64,000 bases of DNA. It comes from DATMQA01 sp035566895. Lineage in GTDB: Bacteria > Verrucomicrobiota > Verrucomicrobiia > Limisphaerales > UBA8199. The first letter of the stretch is position 1; each line of letters opens with the position of its first letter. Below the pieces are notes generated by a model. It made no database searches, was not told the origin of the DNA, and saw only the letters and a program-made list of their open reading frames with translations. The translations under genes were made by a program, and so were the position numbers. Of the stretch, positions 33,283 through 41,657 are shown in pieces. The stretch spans positions 1 through 64,000 of the forward strand of contig DATMQA010000069.1 of the NCBI GenBank assembly GCA_035566895.1, in the 5' to 3' direction.

Positions 33283-34413
33283 TCAACTATCCGACGGTTT
33301 GGGAGCCTGGGCGGGTTTGGGGGTCAAATCATTGTTCTCGACCACGGACATTTTGTTCCGGAGTTTGAAGACGCCGGAGCTGACGATGCGGTCGCCGGGT
33401 TTAAGGCCGGAGTCCACGCTGAGGAAATCGCCGCGGGCGCGGCCGGTGCGGATAAACTGCTGTCGCACGGTGAGGCCTGGTTTTCCATTCTGGCCGGTTG
33501 AATCTGATTCGATCACATACACCGAGTCGCCGTAGGGAGCGCTCAGGACGGAAGTAGCGGGTATGACGAGCACGGTTTGGTCTTCGGGCAGGAGGACTTC
33601 GGCCCGGGCGAACATACCGGGACGGAGGGCTTGTTCGGCGTTCTCGAACGTAGCCTGCAAGCCGACGCTGCGAGTGGACTGGTCCAGGTCGGGATTGATC
33701 GCCGTCAAGGACCCTTCAAATTTGCGGTCGGAATAGGCGTCGGTGGTGAGCCGGACGCGCATGCCAGTTTTGAGGCGGGCCAATTCCTGCTGCGGCAAGG
33801 AGAAATTCGCAAAGATGGGGGCGAGCGACTGGAGCGAAACGATCGGTTTGCCGGTATCGAGGTACTGACCCAAGTTCACCTGACGGATGCCGAGGCGTCC
33901 GGCAAAGGGCGCGCGGATGGTCTTTTTCTCGATGGTGGCGCGGATGTTATCGGCATTGGCCTGGTTTTGTTTGAGGGTGGCCTCGGCGGCATCCAGTTCC
34001 GATTGCGAGATCATGTTCTGGCTGCGGAGCGTGCGCTCGCGCTCGAGGGTGAGACGAGCCAGTTCGACCTGGGCTTCAATGGCCCGCAGTTGGGCGTTCT
34101 CGGAGGAGATGTCCAGGCGGAGCAGCAGGTCGCTTTTGGCAACGACGGCACCCGATTCAAAGGCGATCTCGGAAACGGTGCCGGAGATTTCGGGTGTGAT
34201 CGTGACACCCTGGACCGCGGTGACGGAACCGATGGCCGTCAAAGTGCCCTGCCATTTCTCCTCGCGCGCAACGAACGAGGAGACTGATTCAGGGGGCGGA
34301 GCAAAGGATTTGCCTGCGGCCATGAGCGCTTTGAATTGCATCATTTTGACTCCGGCCAGTCCGACGACGGCCAGCAGCACGATACAAACGGCGATGGTGA
34401 TTTTAACTTTCAT
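33283..34413 (-). CDS. RND efflux periplasmic adaptor (membrane fusion protein)
   Basis: This 376-residue adaptor links the RND pump to an outer-membrane channel. One N-terminal TM helix (KITIAVCIVLLAVVGLAGVKMM) is followed by the lipoyl/barrel half GTLTAIGSVTAVQGVTITPE, a coiled-coil hairpin (about residues 95-175, with ENAQLRAIEAQVELARLTL and SELDAAEATLKQNQANADN), the second lipoyl half with IRAPFAGRLGIRQVNLGQYL, and a beta-barrel with LRPGMFARAEVLLPEDQT. The length is normal. It is the first gene of a two-gene operon with the RND pump; no regulator is adjacent. The C-terminus is charged and Pro-rich. Confidence 0.93.
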   Translation of the reverse strand: MKVKITIAVCIVLLAVVGLAGVKMMQFKALMAAGKSFAPPPESVSSFVAREEKWQGTLTAIGSVTAVQGVTITPEISGTVSEIAFESGAVVAKSDLLLRLDISSENAQLRAIEAQVELARLTLERERTLRSQNMISQSELDAAEATLKQNQANADNIRATIEKKTIRAPFAGRLGIRQVNLGQYLDTGKPIVSLQSLAPIFANFSLPQQELARLKTGMRVRLTTDAYSDRKFEGSLTAINPDLDQSTRSVGLQATFENAEQALRPGMFARAEVLLPEDQTVLVIPATSVLSAPYGDSVYVIESDSTGQNGKPGLTVRQQFIRTGRARGDFLSVDSGLKPGDRIVSSGVFKLRNKMSVVENNDLTPKPAQAPKPSDS

Positions 34414-34605
34414 GAGTTGACACCTTTACCGCATCCGCGAATCTCCGTGCCGAGCAGCCGCCTACCGTCGCGGGGCAAAGCTCATGGGCGTGGCTCGCAA
34501 AACATGCGGCCACGCAGCAGAATTGGACGGGTGAACGGTCTTAGCCACGGTCACCGGAAGGTAGGTGAGGCGGTCGGTGGCGTCAAATGGATTGTGGTGA
34601 ACGAA

Positions 34606-34640
34606 GAAGGTTGAAGGTTGAAGGTTGAAAGTTGAAGGTT
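34606..34640. repeat. GAAGGTT heptamer array
   Basis: Five 7-bp units in tandem, four exact GAAGGTT and one GAAAGTT, upstream of the adaptor gene. Its period matches the CACAGTC array at 6111-6166 and others in the window. Confidence 0.85.
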
Positions 34641-34766
34641 GCCCGGGGGTCGGTCCTGTTTTGGGATGCCTGCGATGCAAAGCGGGTTTGTGGCCGAGGT
34701 TCGCCCCGGCCCCAGCGGGACGCAATGTTCCGAATGTGCAGGGCAGTTCCCCGGCAGCTCCCCGCA

Positions 34767-34796
34767 CCTGCTGAAGCGCGGTGTTAATGAGAACGC
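34767..34796. repeat. Dispersed repeat copy (GCTGAAGC...GTTAATGAGA)
   Basis: A copy of the element seen at 4704-4907, with variants GCGCGG in the hairpin and GAGAACGC in the tail. The hairpin is weaker than in the copies at 4807-4840 and 37096-37126. Confidence 0.75.
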
Positions 34797-34837
34797 GCCC
34801 GGTCGCTGGCCAGCCGAGCGGCACGTGGCCGGGTTGA

Positions 34838-35071
34838 TTAAGAACCGGGGACGATAACGGTCATTTGCTGCAAGCGCTGGCCTCCGAGCAAGCGGAGGGC
34901 CTTGAGGATGTCACCGTCCTTCTGGATCCAGAGCTCAGGGGTGGAAGGAATTCCGAAAAGGCCCTGGGCGACGGGGTTATGGCGCAACTGGCAGCGAATG
35001 CCGGCCTCGAACAACTTTTTTCTGACGCGCTTGATTTCCGAGCGATCAGATGAGGAAAACAGCATTTTCAT
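34838..35071 (-). CDS. DUF2007-like small protein
   Basis: This 77-residue protein (MKMLFSSSDRSEIKRVRKKL...) has the pattern of DUF2007: a strand and helix (KRVRKKLFEAGIRCQLRHNP), then GIPSTPELWIQKDGDILKALRLL. Such proteins are small alpha-beta domains suggested to act in signalling; no catalytic residue is known. The gene begins with ATG at 35071 and lies alone between permease and efflux genes. Length is typical. It ends just past the dispersed repeat copy. Confidence 0.6.
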   Translation of the reverse strand: MKMLFSSSDRSEIKRVRKKLFEAGIRCQLRHNPVAQGLFGIPSTPELWIQKDGDILKALRLLGGQRLQQMTVIVPGS

Positions 35072-35172
35072 ATCATCGCTACTGATACAATCTCGCGCTG
35101 GTGGCGCCTCGGCGCAAATGGAAGAATTACGGGCAGGGGCGGGGGTATTTACGGAGGAGGACCGAACAGGGG

Positions 35173-35212
35173 TTGTCAGGTTTTCAGGTTGTCAGGTTTT
35201 CAAGTTGTCAGG
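35173..35212. repeat. 8-bp alternating tandem array
   Basis: Five 8-bp units (TTGTCAGG, TTTTCAGG, TTGTCAGG, TTTTCAAG, TTGTCAGG) lie in the gap downstream of the permease gene. Confidence 0.85.
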
Positions 35213-35285
35213 AGACGCGGTCGCGCTTTTTCCCGGTGAACATGGCCTGATTGAAGCTGGCAGCGGAGCTCAGCGGCGGCTTGGG

Positions 35286-36854
35286 TTACTTCGAGGGAAC
35301 TTCGGAGCGGGGTTGGGCAGGCGGTTGGGCGAGCTTGCTTTTGCTCACGCCGTAACTGAAGTAAACAACCATGCCGATGACGAACCAGATAAGCAGCCGC
35401 AACCAAGTTTCAAGCGGCAAAAAAGCCATGAGCGCCAACGATGAGAGAGCTCCCATCGGCGCTACGAACCAGACCCACGGAGTCCTGAATTTCCGCGGCA
35501 GGTCGGGTTCGCGCAGTCGCAGAACGAGAATTCCGATCGAGACGATAACAAACGCGAGCAGCGTCCCAATATTGCACAGATTACCGGCATCTTGGACGGG
35601 TAACACAGCACCAAAGAATGCCACTATTACGCCCGTGGCGATCGTGATGACGTAAGGGGTTTTGAAACGCGGATGAACACTACTCACGAAAGGGGGCAAG
35701 AGACCGTCTTTGGACATGGTCCAAAAAACACGGGTTTGTCCTAGCATCATCACTAGAATGACGGAGGAGAGGCCGGCAATTGCTCCGAGTTTGATGACAC
35801 GTCCCATCCATCCCATACCAGCGTGGTCGGCAGCGGCAGCAATCGGGTCAGCCACATCCAGTTGGGTGTAAGGCATAACTCCGGTGGCGATGGCTGAAAC
35901 CAGGATGTAGAGAACCGTGCAAATAAGCAGTGACCCAATAATACCAATAGGCATATCGCGCTGGGGATTGCGCGATTCCTGTGCTGCCGTGCTGACCGCA
36001 TCAAACCCGATGTACGCGAAGAATACCAAACTGGCGCCACGCATAACGCCCGACCAGCCAAATTCGCCGAAATGGCCGCCGTTAGGCGGGATGAACGGAT
36101 GCCAGTTGGCAGGATTGATGGCGCGAACCGCACCGACAATGAACAGAAGAACGACCGCAAGCTTGATGAAAACAATGACATTGTTAAAGCCGGCGGATTC
36201 CTTGATGCCGATGACCAGCAAGAGTGTCACGGCTGCTACAATTATCACTGCGGGCAGATTAAAAATAGCGGTTGCATGGGGGAGGCTAGTGGGATCGGTA
36301 CCTAAACTCCTGAGCTGGTCGGCCAATCCCGTGCCAACTGCCGTCCAACCGGGTCTCACTTTCAGGGTGGCTGCCAGAGCGGCTGGGATGTCTATCAGGT
36401 GTGTGCCACGAGCTGCGGCTAGTTCCGGTGGCACGAGAATACCGAAATCTCTGAGAAACGAAACGACGTAACTTGACCAGCCAACTGACACAGCGATCGC
36501 CCCCACAGCGTACTCCAAGGCCAAATCCCACCCGATGATCCAGGCAAATAACTCGCCCAGGGTGGCGTATCCGTATGTGTAAGCGCTGCCAGACATCGGC
36601 ACCAAGGAGGCAAACTCGCTGTAGCAGAGAGCAGCGAAACCAGAAGCAATACCCGCTAGAATGAAGGAAAGCACCACAGCAGGGCCTGCGTGTTGCGCCG
36701 CGGCGATTCCCGTCAGCACAAAAATGCCTGTACCGATAATCGCGCCAATTCCCAGGGCAGTGAGGTTCACGGGGCCGAGTGCCCGATGGAGGCTGTGATC
36801 GGTCAGGGCCTCGGCTTGCAGGTCGGTGACGCTCTTGCGGCGGAATAAGTTCAT
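35286..36854 (-). CDS. APC-family amino-acid permease (cationic amino-acid transporter type)
   Basis: This 522-residue transporter has about 12-14 TM helices. The N-terminal segment LGPVNLTALGIGAIIGTGIFVLTG (about residues 26-49) with the unwound GIGAIIGTGIF motif is the substrate-site signature of APC carriers. Other matches are LCYSEFASLVPMSGSAYTYGY and GFDAVSTAAQESRNPQRDMP. The cytoplasmic segment before TM1 (RKSVTDLQAEALTDHSLHRAL) fits bacterial CAT-type permeases. The substrate cannot be read. It is a paralogue of the permease at 39243-40769 and more distant from the one at 37427-39001; the three are all on the minus strand. Confidence 0.92.
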   Translation of the reverse strand: MNLFRRKSVTDLQAEALTDHSLHRALGPVNLTALGIGAIIGTGIFVLTGIAAAQHAGPAVVLSFILAGIASGFAALCYSEFASLVPMSGSAYTYGYATLGELFAWIIGWDLALEYAVGAIAVSVGWSSYVVSFLRDFGILVPPELAAARGTHLIDIPAALAATLKVRPGWTAVGTGLADQLRSLGTDPTSLPHATAIFNLPAVIIVAAVTLLLVIGIKESAGFNNVIVFIKLAVVLLFIVGAVRAINPANWHPFIPPNGGHFGEFGWSGVMRGASLVFFAYIGFDAVSTAAQESRNPQRDMPIGIIGSLLICTVLYILVSAIATGVMPYTQLDVADPIAAAADHAGMGWMGRVIKLGAIAGLSSVILVMMLGQTRVFWTMSKDGLLPPFVSSVHPRFKTPYVITIATGVIVAFFGAVLPVQDAGNLCNIGTLLAFVIVSIGILVLRLREPDLPRKFRTPWVWFVAPMGALSSLALMAFLPLETWLRLLIWFVIGMVVYFSYGVSKSKLAQPPAQPRSEVPSK

Positions 36855-37126
36855 GCGTGGTGGTTGTGAGGCACTTGATGTTGAGGTTGGTTAATGCGTG
36901 AGGGCGGCAGGGAAGTCAAGCTCCAGGTTCCACAGCGGGTTATGGAGGCAATGAAAGGTAGAAGGTCCCGGGAGAGCCGGGGCAAAGCATTGGTTTCGAA
37001 CTTGTTCCCTTTGGTCGAGGAATCCTGAAAACCGCCGTGCGCGCGGGGGAAACCCTTGAAATTGAAAGGGTTAAAATCCGTCGACTCGCTCGGCACACCC
37101 CGCTGAAGCGGGGTGTTAATGAGAGC
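36855..37126. other. Gap with dispersed repeat
   Basis: Besides the toxin remnant (37127-37171) this gap contains a complete copy of the GCGGGGTGTTAATG repeat and an A/T-rich stretch with no recognised gene. Minus-strand translation past the repeat shows no recognisable toxin residues. Confidence 0.55.
37096..37126. repeat. Dispersed repeat copy that interrupts a toxin gene
   Basis: CACCCCGCTGAAGCGGGGTG, then TTAATGAGAGC: a full copy equal to 4807-4837. It joins directly the first ~15 codons of the toxin remnant (37127-37171). Confidence 0.9.
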
Positions 37127-37171
37127 CTCCGCTGGTTCCGGTTCGGCGGTTGAGGTGAACCGCATCCTCAC
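37127..37171 (-). pseudogene. Truncated ParE/RelE-type toxin (5' remnant)
   Basis: A GTG at 37171 overlaps the antitoxin's TGA stop (GTGA, 37168-37171), the usual toxin-antitoxin coupling. The following codons read VRMRFTSTAEPEPAEA, the typical first strand and helix start of ParE/RelE toxins. The reading then enters the dispersed repeat (37096-37126, read as LINTPLQRG) and shows no more toxin sequence. Normal toxins have about 90-100 residues and C-terminal catalytic residues, so this remnant should be inactive. Confidence 0.65.
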
Positions 37172-37395
37172 CTTCGCAGGCCCTTTCGGAGATCAGAAAG
37201 GACCGACTGAGCATCACGCGCTTGCAGTTGGCCCGCTTCGAAAGCATCAATTCTTCGATCGGACTCTGCCGCCCAGGCCGCTTCCCGCAGTTTGATCTCT
37301 TCAGAGGCAAGGGACTCCCACAGATCGTCAATCAGCTTAGCTCGCTCCTGAGCCGGAAGGTTGAGCATTTCGTCTCGAATTGAGGTACCGCTCAT
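37168..37395 (-). CDS. Addiction-module antitoxin component (orphaned)
   Basis: This 75-residue protein matches the putative addiction-module family found with ParE-type toxins: EMLNLPAQERAKLIDDLWESL, then AWAAESDRRIDAFEAGQL. The leading helix ...LPAQERAKLIDDLWESLA is the family's signature. Length is normal and the frame intact. The stop overlaps the start of a toxin remnant that breaks after about 15 codons, so the antitoxin now lacks an active partner here. It may persist as remnant DNA-binding or partner-binding protein, or serve a toxin elsewhere (inference). Confidence 0.85.
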   Translation of the reverse strand: MSGTSIRDEMLNLPAQERAKLIDDLWESLASEEIKLREAAWAAESDRRIDAFEAGQLQARDAQSVLSDLRKGLRR

Positions 37396-37426
37396 GCTGG
37401 TTCCTTACAGTGTTGCGGATGGGGAG

Positions 37427-39001
37427 TCAAGCTGCCCGGTCGTTGTTGCGGTGATCGTTCTCTGGGGGGGCCTTCTTCCAAACCAGGTACGCCGGGACTC
37501 CGGCGAGCACGATAACAAGACCGGGGCCGGCCTGCGCGCTCTTGTAAACCAGCAGGACGCACATGATTACGGTGGCGGCGAGGATGTACAGCGCCGGGAT
37601 GACAGGGTAGCCGAATGCCCGGTAAGGGCGTTCGGCGTTGGGTTGTTTGCGGCGCAGGACGAACAACCCGGCGATGGTCAGGACGTAGAAGATAAGGACG
37701 GCGAAGACAACGTAATCGAGCAGGTTGCTGTAGAGATTCCCGTATTTTTGCATCCCCGTCGCGAGGTCCATTTGGGGGGCGCCGTGCTCGTCGTAAAGGC
37801 GGGTGCGGGGCAGGACCAGCAGGCAGGTCCAAATGCCCTGGAGGACCAGGGCGACGGCGGGCACGTGCTTCTGATTGAGGGTCCCGGTGGCTTTGAAGAA
37901 GAGTCCGTCACGCGCCATGGCGTAATAAACACGCGCGCCGGACAGGATCAGCCCGTTAATGCACCCGAAGGTGGAGATCATAATCGCGACCGCCATGATC
38001 AAGGGCCCGGCGCCGTGGAAGACGGTTTCCATCGCGGCAGTGGCGACGCGGTCATCGGGCGCGTGCTGGACTTGGTTGAGGGGGAGCAGGCAGAGATAAG
38101 CGAGGTTGGCCAGGATGTAGAGGGCAGTGACCAAGCCGGTGCCGAGGGCAAGCGAAAGGGGAATATTGCGTCGCGGGTTTTTTACTTCGCCGGCGGTGAA
38201 GGTGATGTTGTTCCAGGCGTCGGAGGAGAAGAGGGAGCCGACCTGGGCCACGCAGAAAGCGATGAACAAACCGAAAGCGCCGCTGGTGGCCACGACACTG
38301 GAGAGGGAGGACAAATCGGGTTTGACCGGGGAAACGCCTTGGGGAGTCCACAAGTCGGTGAAGTTGGCTTTGATGACCTCGGCGTTCCGGGCCAGGACGA
38401 GGCCGATAAAGATGAGGGCGACGAGCGAGAGGGTTTTGGCCGAGGTGAAGACGTTTTGGATGAGCTTGCCGATCTGGAGTCCTCGGGTATTGATGAAAGT
38501 GAGCAGCGCGATGAGCAGAATGGCGACGAGTTGCTGGGTGGAGAGGCTGAAGGCGTATTTGGCGGAAAGATTGATAGGCGCGATTATCCAAGCGGTAGAT
38601 GAAATGGCAGGAACCAGCACGCCGAGGAAACGCGCGAAGGCGACGGCGACGGCGGCGATGGTGCCGGTCTGGATGACCAGGAACAGGGTCCAGCCGTAGA
38701 GGAATCCCCACAGGGGGCTATAGGCCTCGCGGAGATAAACATATTGGCCGCCAGCGCGGGGCATCATGGCGGCGAGTTCGCCGTAGCTCAGCGCGGCGCT
38801 AACGGTGAGGGCGCCGGTGACAAGCCAGGCCAGCAGCAGCCAACCGCTGGCACCGACCGACCGGGCGATATCGGCGGAAACGATGAACACGCCTGAGCCA
38901 ATCATCGACCCGGCGACCAGCATCGTGGAGTCGAGCAGGCCGAGGCCCTGGACGAATTTGGTTTCGACGTGGGCGGGTTGGGTTGAGGTGGCGGCTGACA
39001 T
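37427..39001 (-). CDS. APC-family amino-acid permease
   Basis: This protein of about 524 residues has about 12 TM helices. The motif GLLDSTMLVAGSMIGSGVFIV near the N-terminus is the APC TM1 substrate signature; YLREAYSPLWGFLYGWTLF and NPRRNIPLSLALGTGLV follow. The frame continues 42 codons upstream of 39001, but that extension (FFNTFNAF, LRLCVFAL) comes from repeats, so ATG 39001 is preferred. It is related to LAT-type (y+L-like) permeases more than to its neighbours. It lies 32 bp past the antitoxin start on the same strand. The substrate is unknown. Confidence 0.9.
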   Translation of the reverse strand: MSAATSTQPAHVETKFVQGLGLLDSTMLVAGSMIGSGVFIVSADIARSVGASGWLLLAWLVTGALTVSAALSYGELAAMMPRAGGQYVYLREAYSPLWGFLYGWTLFLVIQTGTIAAVAVAFARFLGVLVPAISSTAWIIAPINLSAKYAFSLSTQQLVAILLIALLTFINTRGLQIGKLIQNVFTSAKTLSLVALIFIGLVLARNAEVIKANFTDLWTPQGVSPVKPDLSSLSSVVATSGAFGLFIAFCVAQVGSLFSSDAWNNITFTAGEVKNPRRNIPLSLALGTGLVTALYILANLAYLCLLPLNQVQHAPDDRVATAAMETVFHGAGPLIMAVAIMISTFGCINGLILSGARVYYAMARDGLFFKATGTLNQKHVPAVALVLQGIWTCLLVLPRTRLYDEHGAPQMDLATGMQKYGNLYSNLLDYVVFAVLIFYVLTIAGLFVLRRKQPNAERPYRAFGYPVIPALYILAATVIMCVLLVYKSAQAGPGLVIVLAGVPAYLVWKKAPPENDHRNNDRAA

Positions 39002-39015
39002 AGGTGGAAGATCTA

Positions 39016-39046
39016 ACGCAAAGACGCAAAGACGCAAAGGCGCAAG
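39016..39046. repeat. ACGCAAAG 8-bp array
   Basis: Three exact ACGCAAAG units and a degenerate fourth, upstream of the permease start. Read on the minus strand, this gives the false N-terminal extension LRLCVFAL of that gene. Confidence 0.75.
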
Positions 39047-39242
39047 CGAAGAGTCAAATGCGTTAAATGTGTTAAAAAAGTTAATTGAGGAAGCCAGCTT
39101 TTGCGGATGCTCAAGAAATTTGCGCACGCGGCAAAAACTTTGATGGATAGTAGCATGCTAGGACAAAGAGGCAAAGGCGCTGAGGGTGCCGGGCTGCAAT
39201 TTGGAGGTTTCAATCGAGTTGCGTCTTTGCGGTTTCGCGTGT

Positions 39243-40769
39243 TTACGTTGAGGTCTCTGCCAAGCGGCTGCGGCGGAAGCCGTAGCAGAAGTAAAGAATG
39301 AGGCCGGCGACCATCCAGAGGAAGAAACGAATCCAGGTGATGGAGGGAAGCTCGGACATGAGATAGCCGCAGCAGGCGATGGCGCCCAATGGCACCCAGG
39401 GCACAAACGGTGTCCGGAACGGGCGCGGGCGTTCGGGTTCTTTATAGCGCAGAATAATAATTCCGGCCGCCACGAGCACGAAGGCGAACAGTGTCCCGAT
39501 GTTGGTGAGCTCAACCAATTCGTTAATGTTCGCGACCGAGGAGCAAACGGCCACCACGATCCCAGTAATGATAGTGGTGACATGAGGCGTGCGGAAGCGC
39601 GGATGCACTTTGGCCGCCCAAGCCGGCAGCAGGCCGTCGCGACCCATCGCGAAAAAGATACGCGGCTGGCCGGCCTGATATGGGACGAGGGCTGAGGTGG
39701 TCGCGATGACGGCGCCGAGGGCGATAATGCTTGCCGTCCAGTTCATGCCCAGCGACGAGAAGACGTAGGCCAACGGCTCGGCATTCCCGAGCGTGTTCCA
39801 TTTGGCCATGCCGGTGAGGACAATTGCGACTGCCACATAAAGGAAAGTACAGATAACCAGGCTGGATAGAATCCCGATGGGCATGTCGCGCTGCGGATTG
39901 CGGGTTTCCTCGGCAGCAGTTGATACGGCGTCGAACCCGATATAAGCGAAGAAGATAATGGCGGCGGCGCTGGAGATGCCTTTGAAACCGTTGGGGGCAA
40001 AAGGGGTCCAATTCTCCGGCCGCACGTACATCGCGCCCAGGATGAGGAAAAAGGCGATGATGACCAGCTTCAGCACGACCAGGCCGGTGTTGAAGCCCGC
40101 GGTTTCGCGGATGCCGATGAGGACGATCCAGGTCACCAGGGCGACAATGCCAAAGGCGGGGAGGTTGAAAACGATGGCCAGGCCGAAAAGGTGGGGCGCT
40201 TGTCTGAGAGCGAGGGCGTCGTGGAGCACACTCGGATCCAGCTTGGAGGGATCGGCGGCGGCGGCCACTTGCGCGGCGGCTTGCACCGCGGAACGGAAAT
40301 CGGTGCCGAGCCACGAGGGAACATGGAGATGAAAAGCGGCGAGCAAGGTCTGAAAGTAAGCCGACCAGGAAACGGCCACAGCGGCATTGCTGATGGCATA
40401 TTCGAGGATGAGGTCCCAGCCGATGAGCCAGGCGGCCAGTTCGCCCAGCGTCGCGTAGGCATAGGTGTAAGCCGAGCCAGAGACAGGCACCATCGCGGCG
40501 AATTCAGAGTAGCAAAGGGCGGCAAACCCACAGGCCACGGCTACCATCAGGAAGGAGATGACCAGGGCCGGTCCTGCGCCGATGTGTTCGCCGCCACCGG
40601 CTGCGGCTGTTCCAGCGGTGGAAAAGATGCCGGCGCCGACAATCGCGCCGACGCCCAGCATTGTGAGTTGTACCGGGCCAAGCACGCGGCGGAGCTGGCG
40701 CTGCGGGTCGGTCGTTTCGCCGACCAGTTTGTCGAGAGATTTGCGACGGAAAAGCTGGGTGGGCAGCAT
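39243..40769 (-). CDS. APC-family amino-acid permease
   Basis: This 508-residue permease is a close paralogue of the one at 35286-36854: the N-terminus (RRKSLDKLVGETTDPQRQLRR), TM1 motif LGVGAIVGAGIFSTAG and GFDAVSTAAEETRNPQRDMP match. About 12-14 TM helices are seen. An inserted loop near residues 155-195 (SAVQAAAQVAAAADPSKLDP...) is longer than usual. The substrate is not evident; CAT-type proteins carry cationic or neutral amino acids. ATG start at 40769. It is followed upstream by VapBC. Confidence 0.92.
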   Translation of the reverse strand: MLPTQLFRRKSLDKLVGETTDPQRQLRRVLGPVQLTMLGVGAIVGAGIFSTAGTAAAGGGEHIGAGPALVISFLMVAVACGFAALCYSEFAAMVPVSGSAYTYAYATLGELAAWLIGWDLILEYAISNAAVAVSWSAYFQTLLAAFHLHVPSWLGTDFRSAVQAAAQVAAAADPSKLDPSVLHDALALRQAPHLFGLAIVFNLPAFGIVALVTWIVLIGIRETAGFNTGLVVLKLVIIAFFLILGAMYVRPENWTPFAPNGFKGISSAAAIIFFAYIGFDAVSTAAEETRNPQRDMPIGILSSLVICTFLYVAVAIVLTGMAKWNTLGNAEPLAYVFSSLGMNWTASIIALGAVIATTSALVPYQAGQPRIFFAMGRDGLLPAWAAKVHPRFRTPHVTTIITGIVVAVCSSVANINELVELTNIGTLFAFVLVAAGIIILRYKEPERPRPFRTPFVPWVPLGAIACCGYLMSELPSITWIRFFLWMVAGLILYFCYGFRRSRLAETST

Positions 40770-40790
40770 GGTTTAGCTTCGAGCCACAAC

Positions 40791-41240
40791 TTAACTAAAG
40801 TCCGCTACGTTAAAACCGCGCGCAGCCGCCAATGCCAATTGATCTTTGTCGCCGCTGAGGAATAGGTCGGGATCGATTTGCTCGATGATGGCCAGGTGAA
40901 GAGTGTCCGCGGAACGAGCCTTCATCCTGGAGCCAAAGGCAGCGCTGATCTGATTTGCTTCGCGGATGACTTCCTGCCAGTCCACCCGATCTTGCTCGAA
41001 AGGCCCGCGGATCAAAAGGCGATTTAAGAATCTGCGTAGAGCTTCAGCTACTTCCGGCCGGGGGCCACTGGTTCGCGTGCAAAGATTTCGCAAGCTGTTG
41101 ACGGTTTCAAATCTGGACCAATCCGATAAGACCCAGTCGTTATTGGGGTGGCCGGCGAACCAAAGCCTGGCTTTGTGATTCCGCGCATCCTGGCTATACA
41201 GCCAGGCAACCAGAAACGAAGTGTCTGGATAGATTCTCAA
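40791..41240 (-). CDS. PIN-domain toxin (VapC-like)
   Basis: This 149-residue protein is a PIN-domain ribonuclease. Acidic residues match the catalytic set: IYPDTSFLVAWL (first Asp, D6), a Glu at SRFETVNSL, SADTLHLAIIEQ (Asp), and FLSGDKDQLALAA (Asp). All four seem present, so it is likely an active toxin that cleaves RNA. The start is TTG at 41240, overlapping the antitoxin stop by TTGA (41237-41240), the usual coupling. The length is normal. Confidence 0.88.
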   Translation of the reverse strand: MRIYPDTSFLVAWLYSQDARNHKARLWFAGHPNNDWVLSDWSRFETVNSLRNLCTRTSGPRPEVAEALRRFLNRLLIRGPFEQDRVDWQEVIREANQISAAFGSRMKARSADTLHLAIIEQIDPDLFLSGDKDQLALAAARGFNVADFS

Positions 41241-41461
41241 TCCCGAAGGTCGTTAAGAACGGCCTGGGAATCCATCGGGGGAGCCCCCTTGCAGATGCGG
41301 TCAAGTTCAGCGTGTATTTGTTCGGCGGTGAGTTTTCGTTTCTTCCGCCGGGTCACTACCAGCGGTTGCTTTCCATCTTCAATCTCAAGGGACTCACCAG
41401 GCTTGAGATGAGAAACCAGGGAGGGGTTTCGCACCAGCTCCCGTTTCGTAAGCGTCTTCAT
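41237..41461 (-). CDS. VapB-type antitoxin (partner of PIN toxin)
   Basis: This protein of about 74 residues has the N-terminal fold of a Phd/AbrB-like antitoxin: MKTLTKRELVRNPSLVSHLKPGESLEIEDGK, with a strand-helix order, then a C-terminal helix (KLTAEQIHAELDRICKG...) that would bind the toxin. The frame is open 27 codons upstream, but ATG 41461 gives the normal N-terminus. It overlaps the toxin gene by 4 nt. The pair is probably autoregulated; a promoter between 41462 and 41657 is plausible but not recognised. Confidence 0.82.
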   Translation of the reverse strand: MKTLTKRELVRNPSLVSHLKPGESLEIEDGKQPLVVTRRKKRKLTAEQIHAELDRICKGAPPMDSQAVLNDLRD

Positions 41462-41657
41462 GCTGACAAAAGTGTCATACGCGCAAGAGTTTTTCAAGTG
41501 CTTTTGGCTGGGGGAGGCAAGCCCGCAGCCCGATTTCTGCATGGGGGGATAAAAGTGCCGGGGTTGGTGACACCGAAGACAAGCAGGCGTCCGCCCGGCG
41601 ATGTTGTTGACAAACTAACTCTTTCCTCACTACGCCGAAGTCCTAGAATGCGGGGCG

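Larger units (their letters stand above)
34414..34837. other. Gap with heptamer array and dispersed repeat
   Basis: The 424-bp gap holds a GAAGGTT heptamer array (34606-34640) and one copy of the CGCTGAAGC...GTTAATGAGA repeat (34767-34796). A 120-codon minus-strand frame crosses both and is repeat-derived. No gene is called. It should contain the promoter of the adaptor-pump operon, but none is recognised. Confidence 0.6.

Noticed and set aside
36851..37126. Continuation of the toxin frame past the repeat
   Set aside because: Residues after LINTPLQRG resemble common intergenic repeat translations and not a ParE/RelE toxin; only the 5' remnant is reported.
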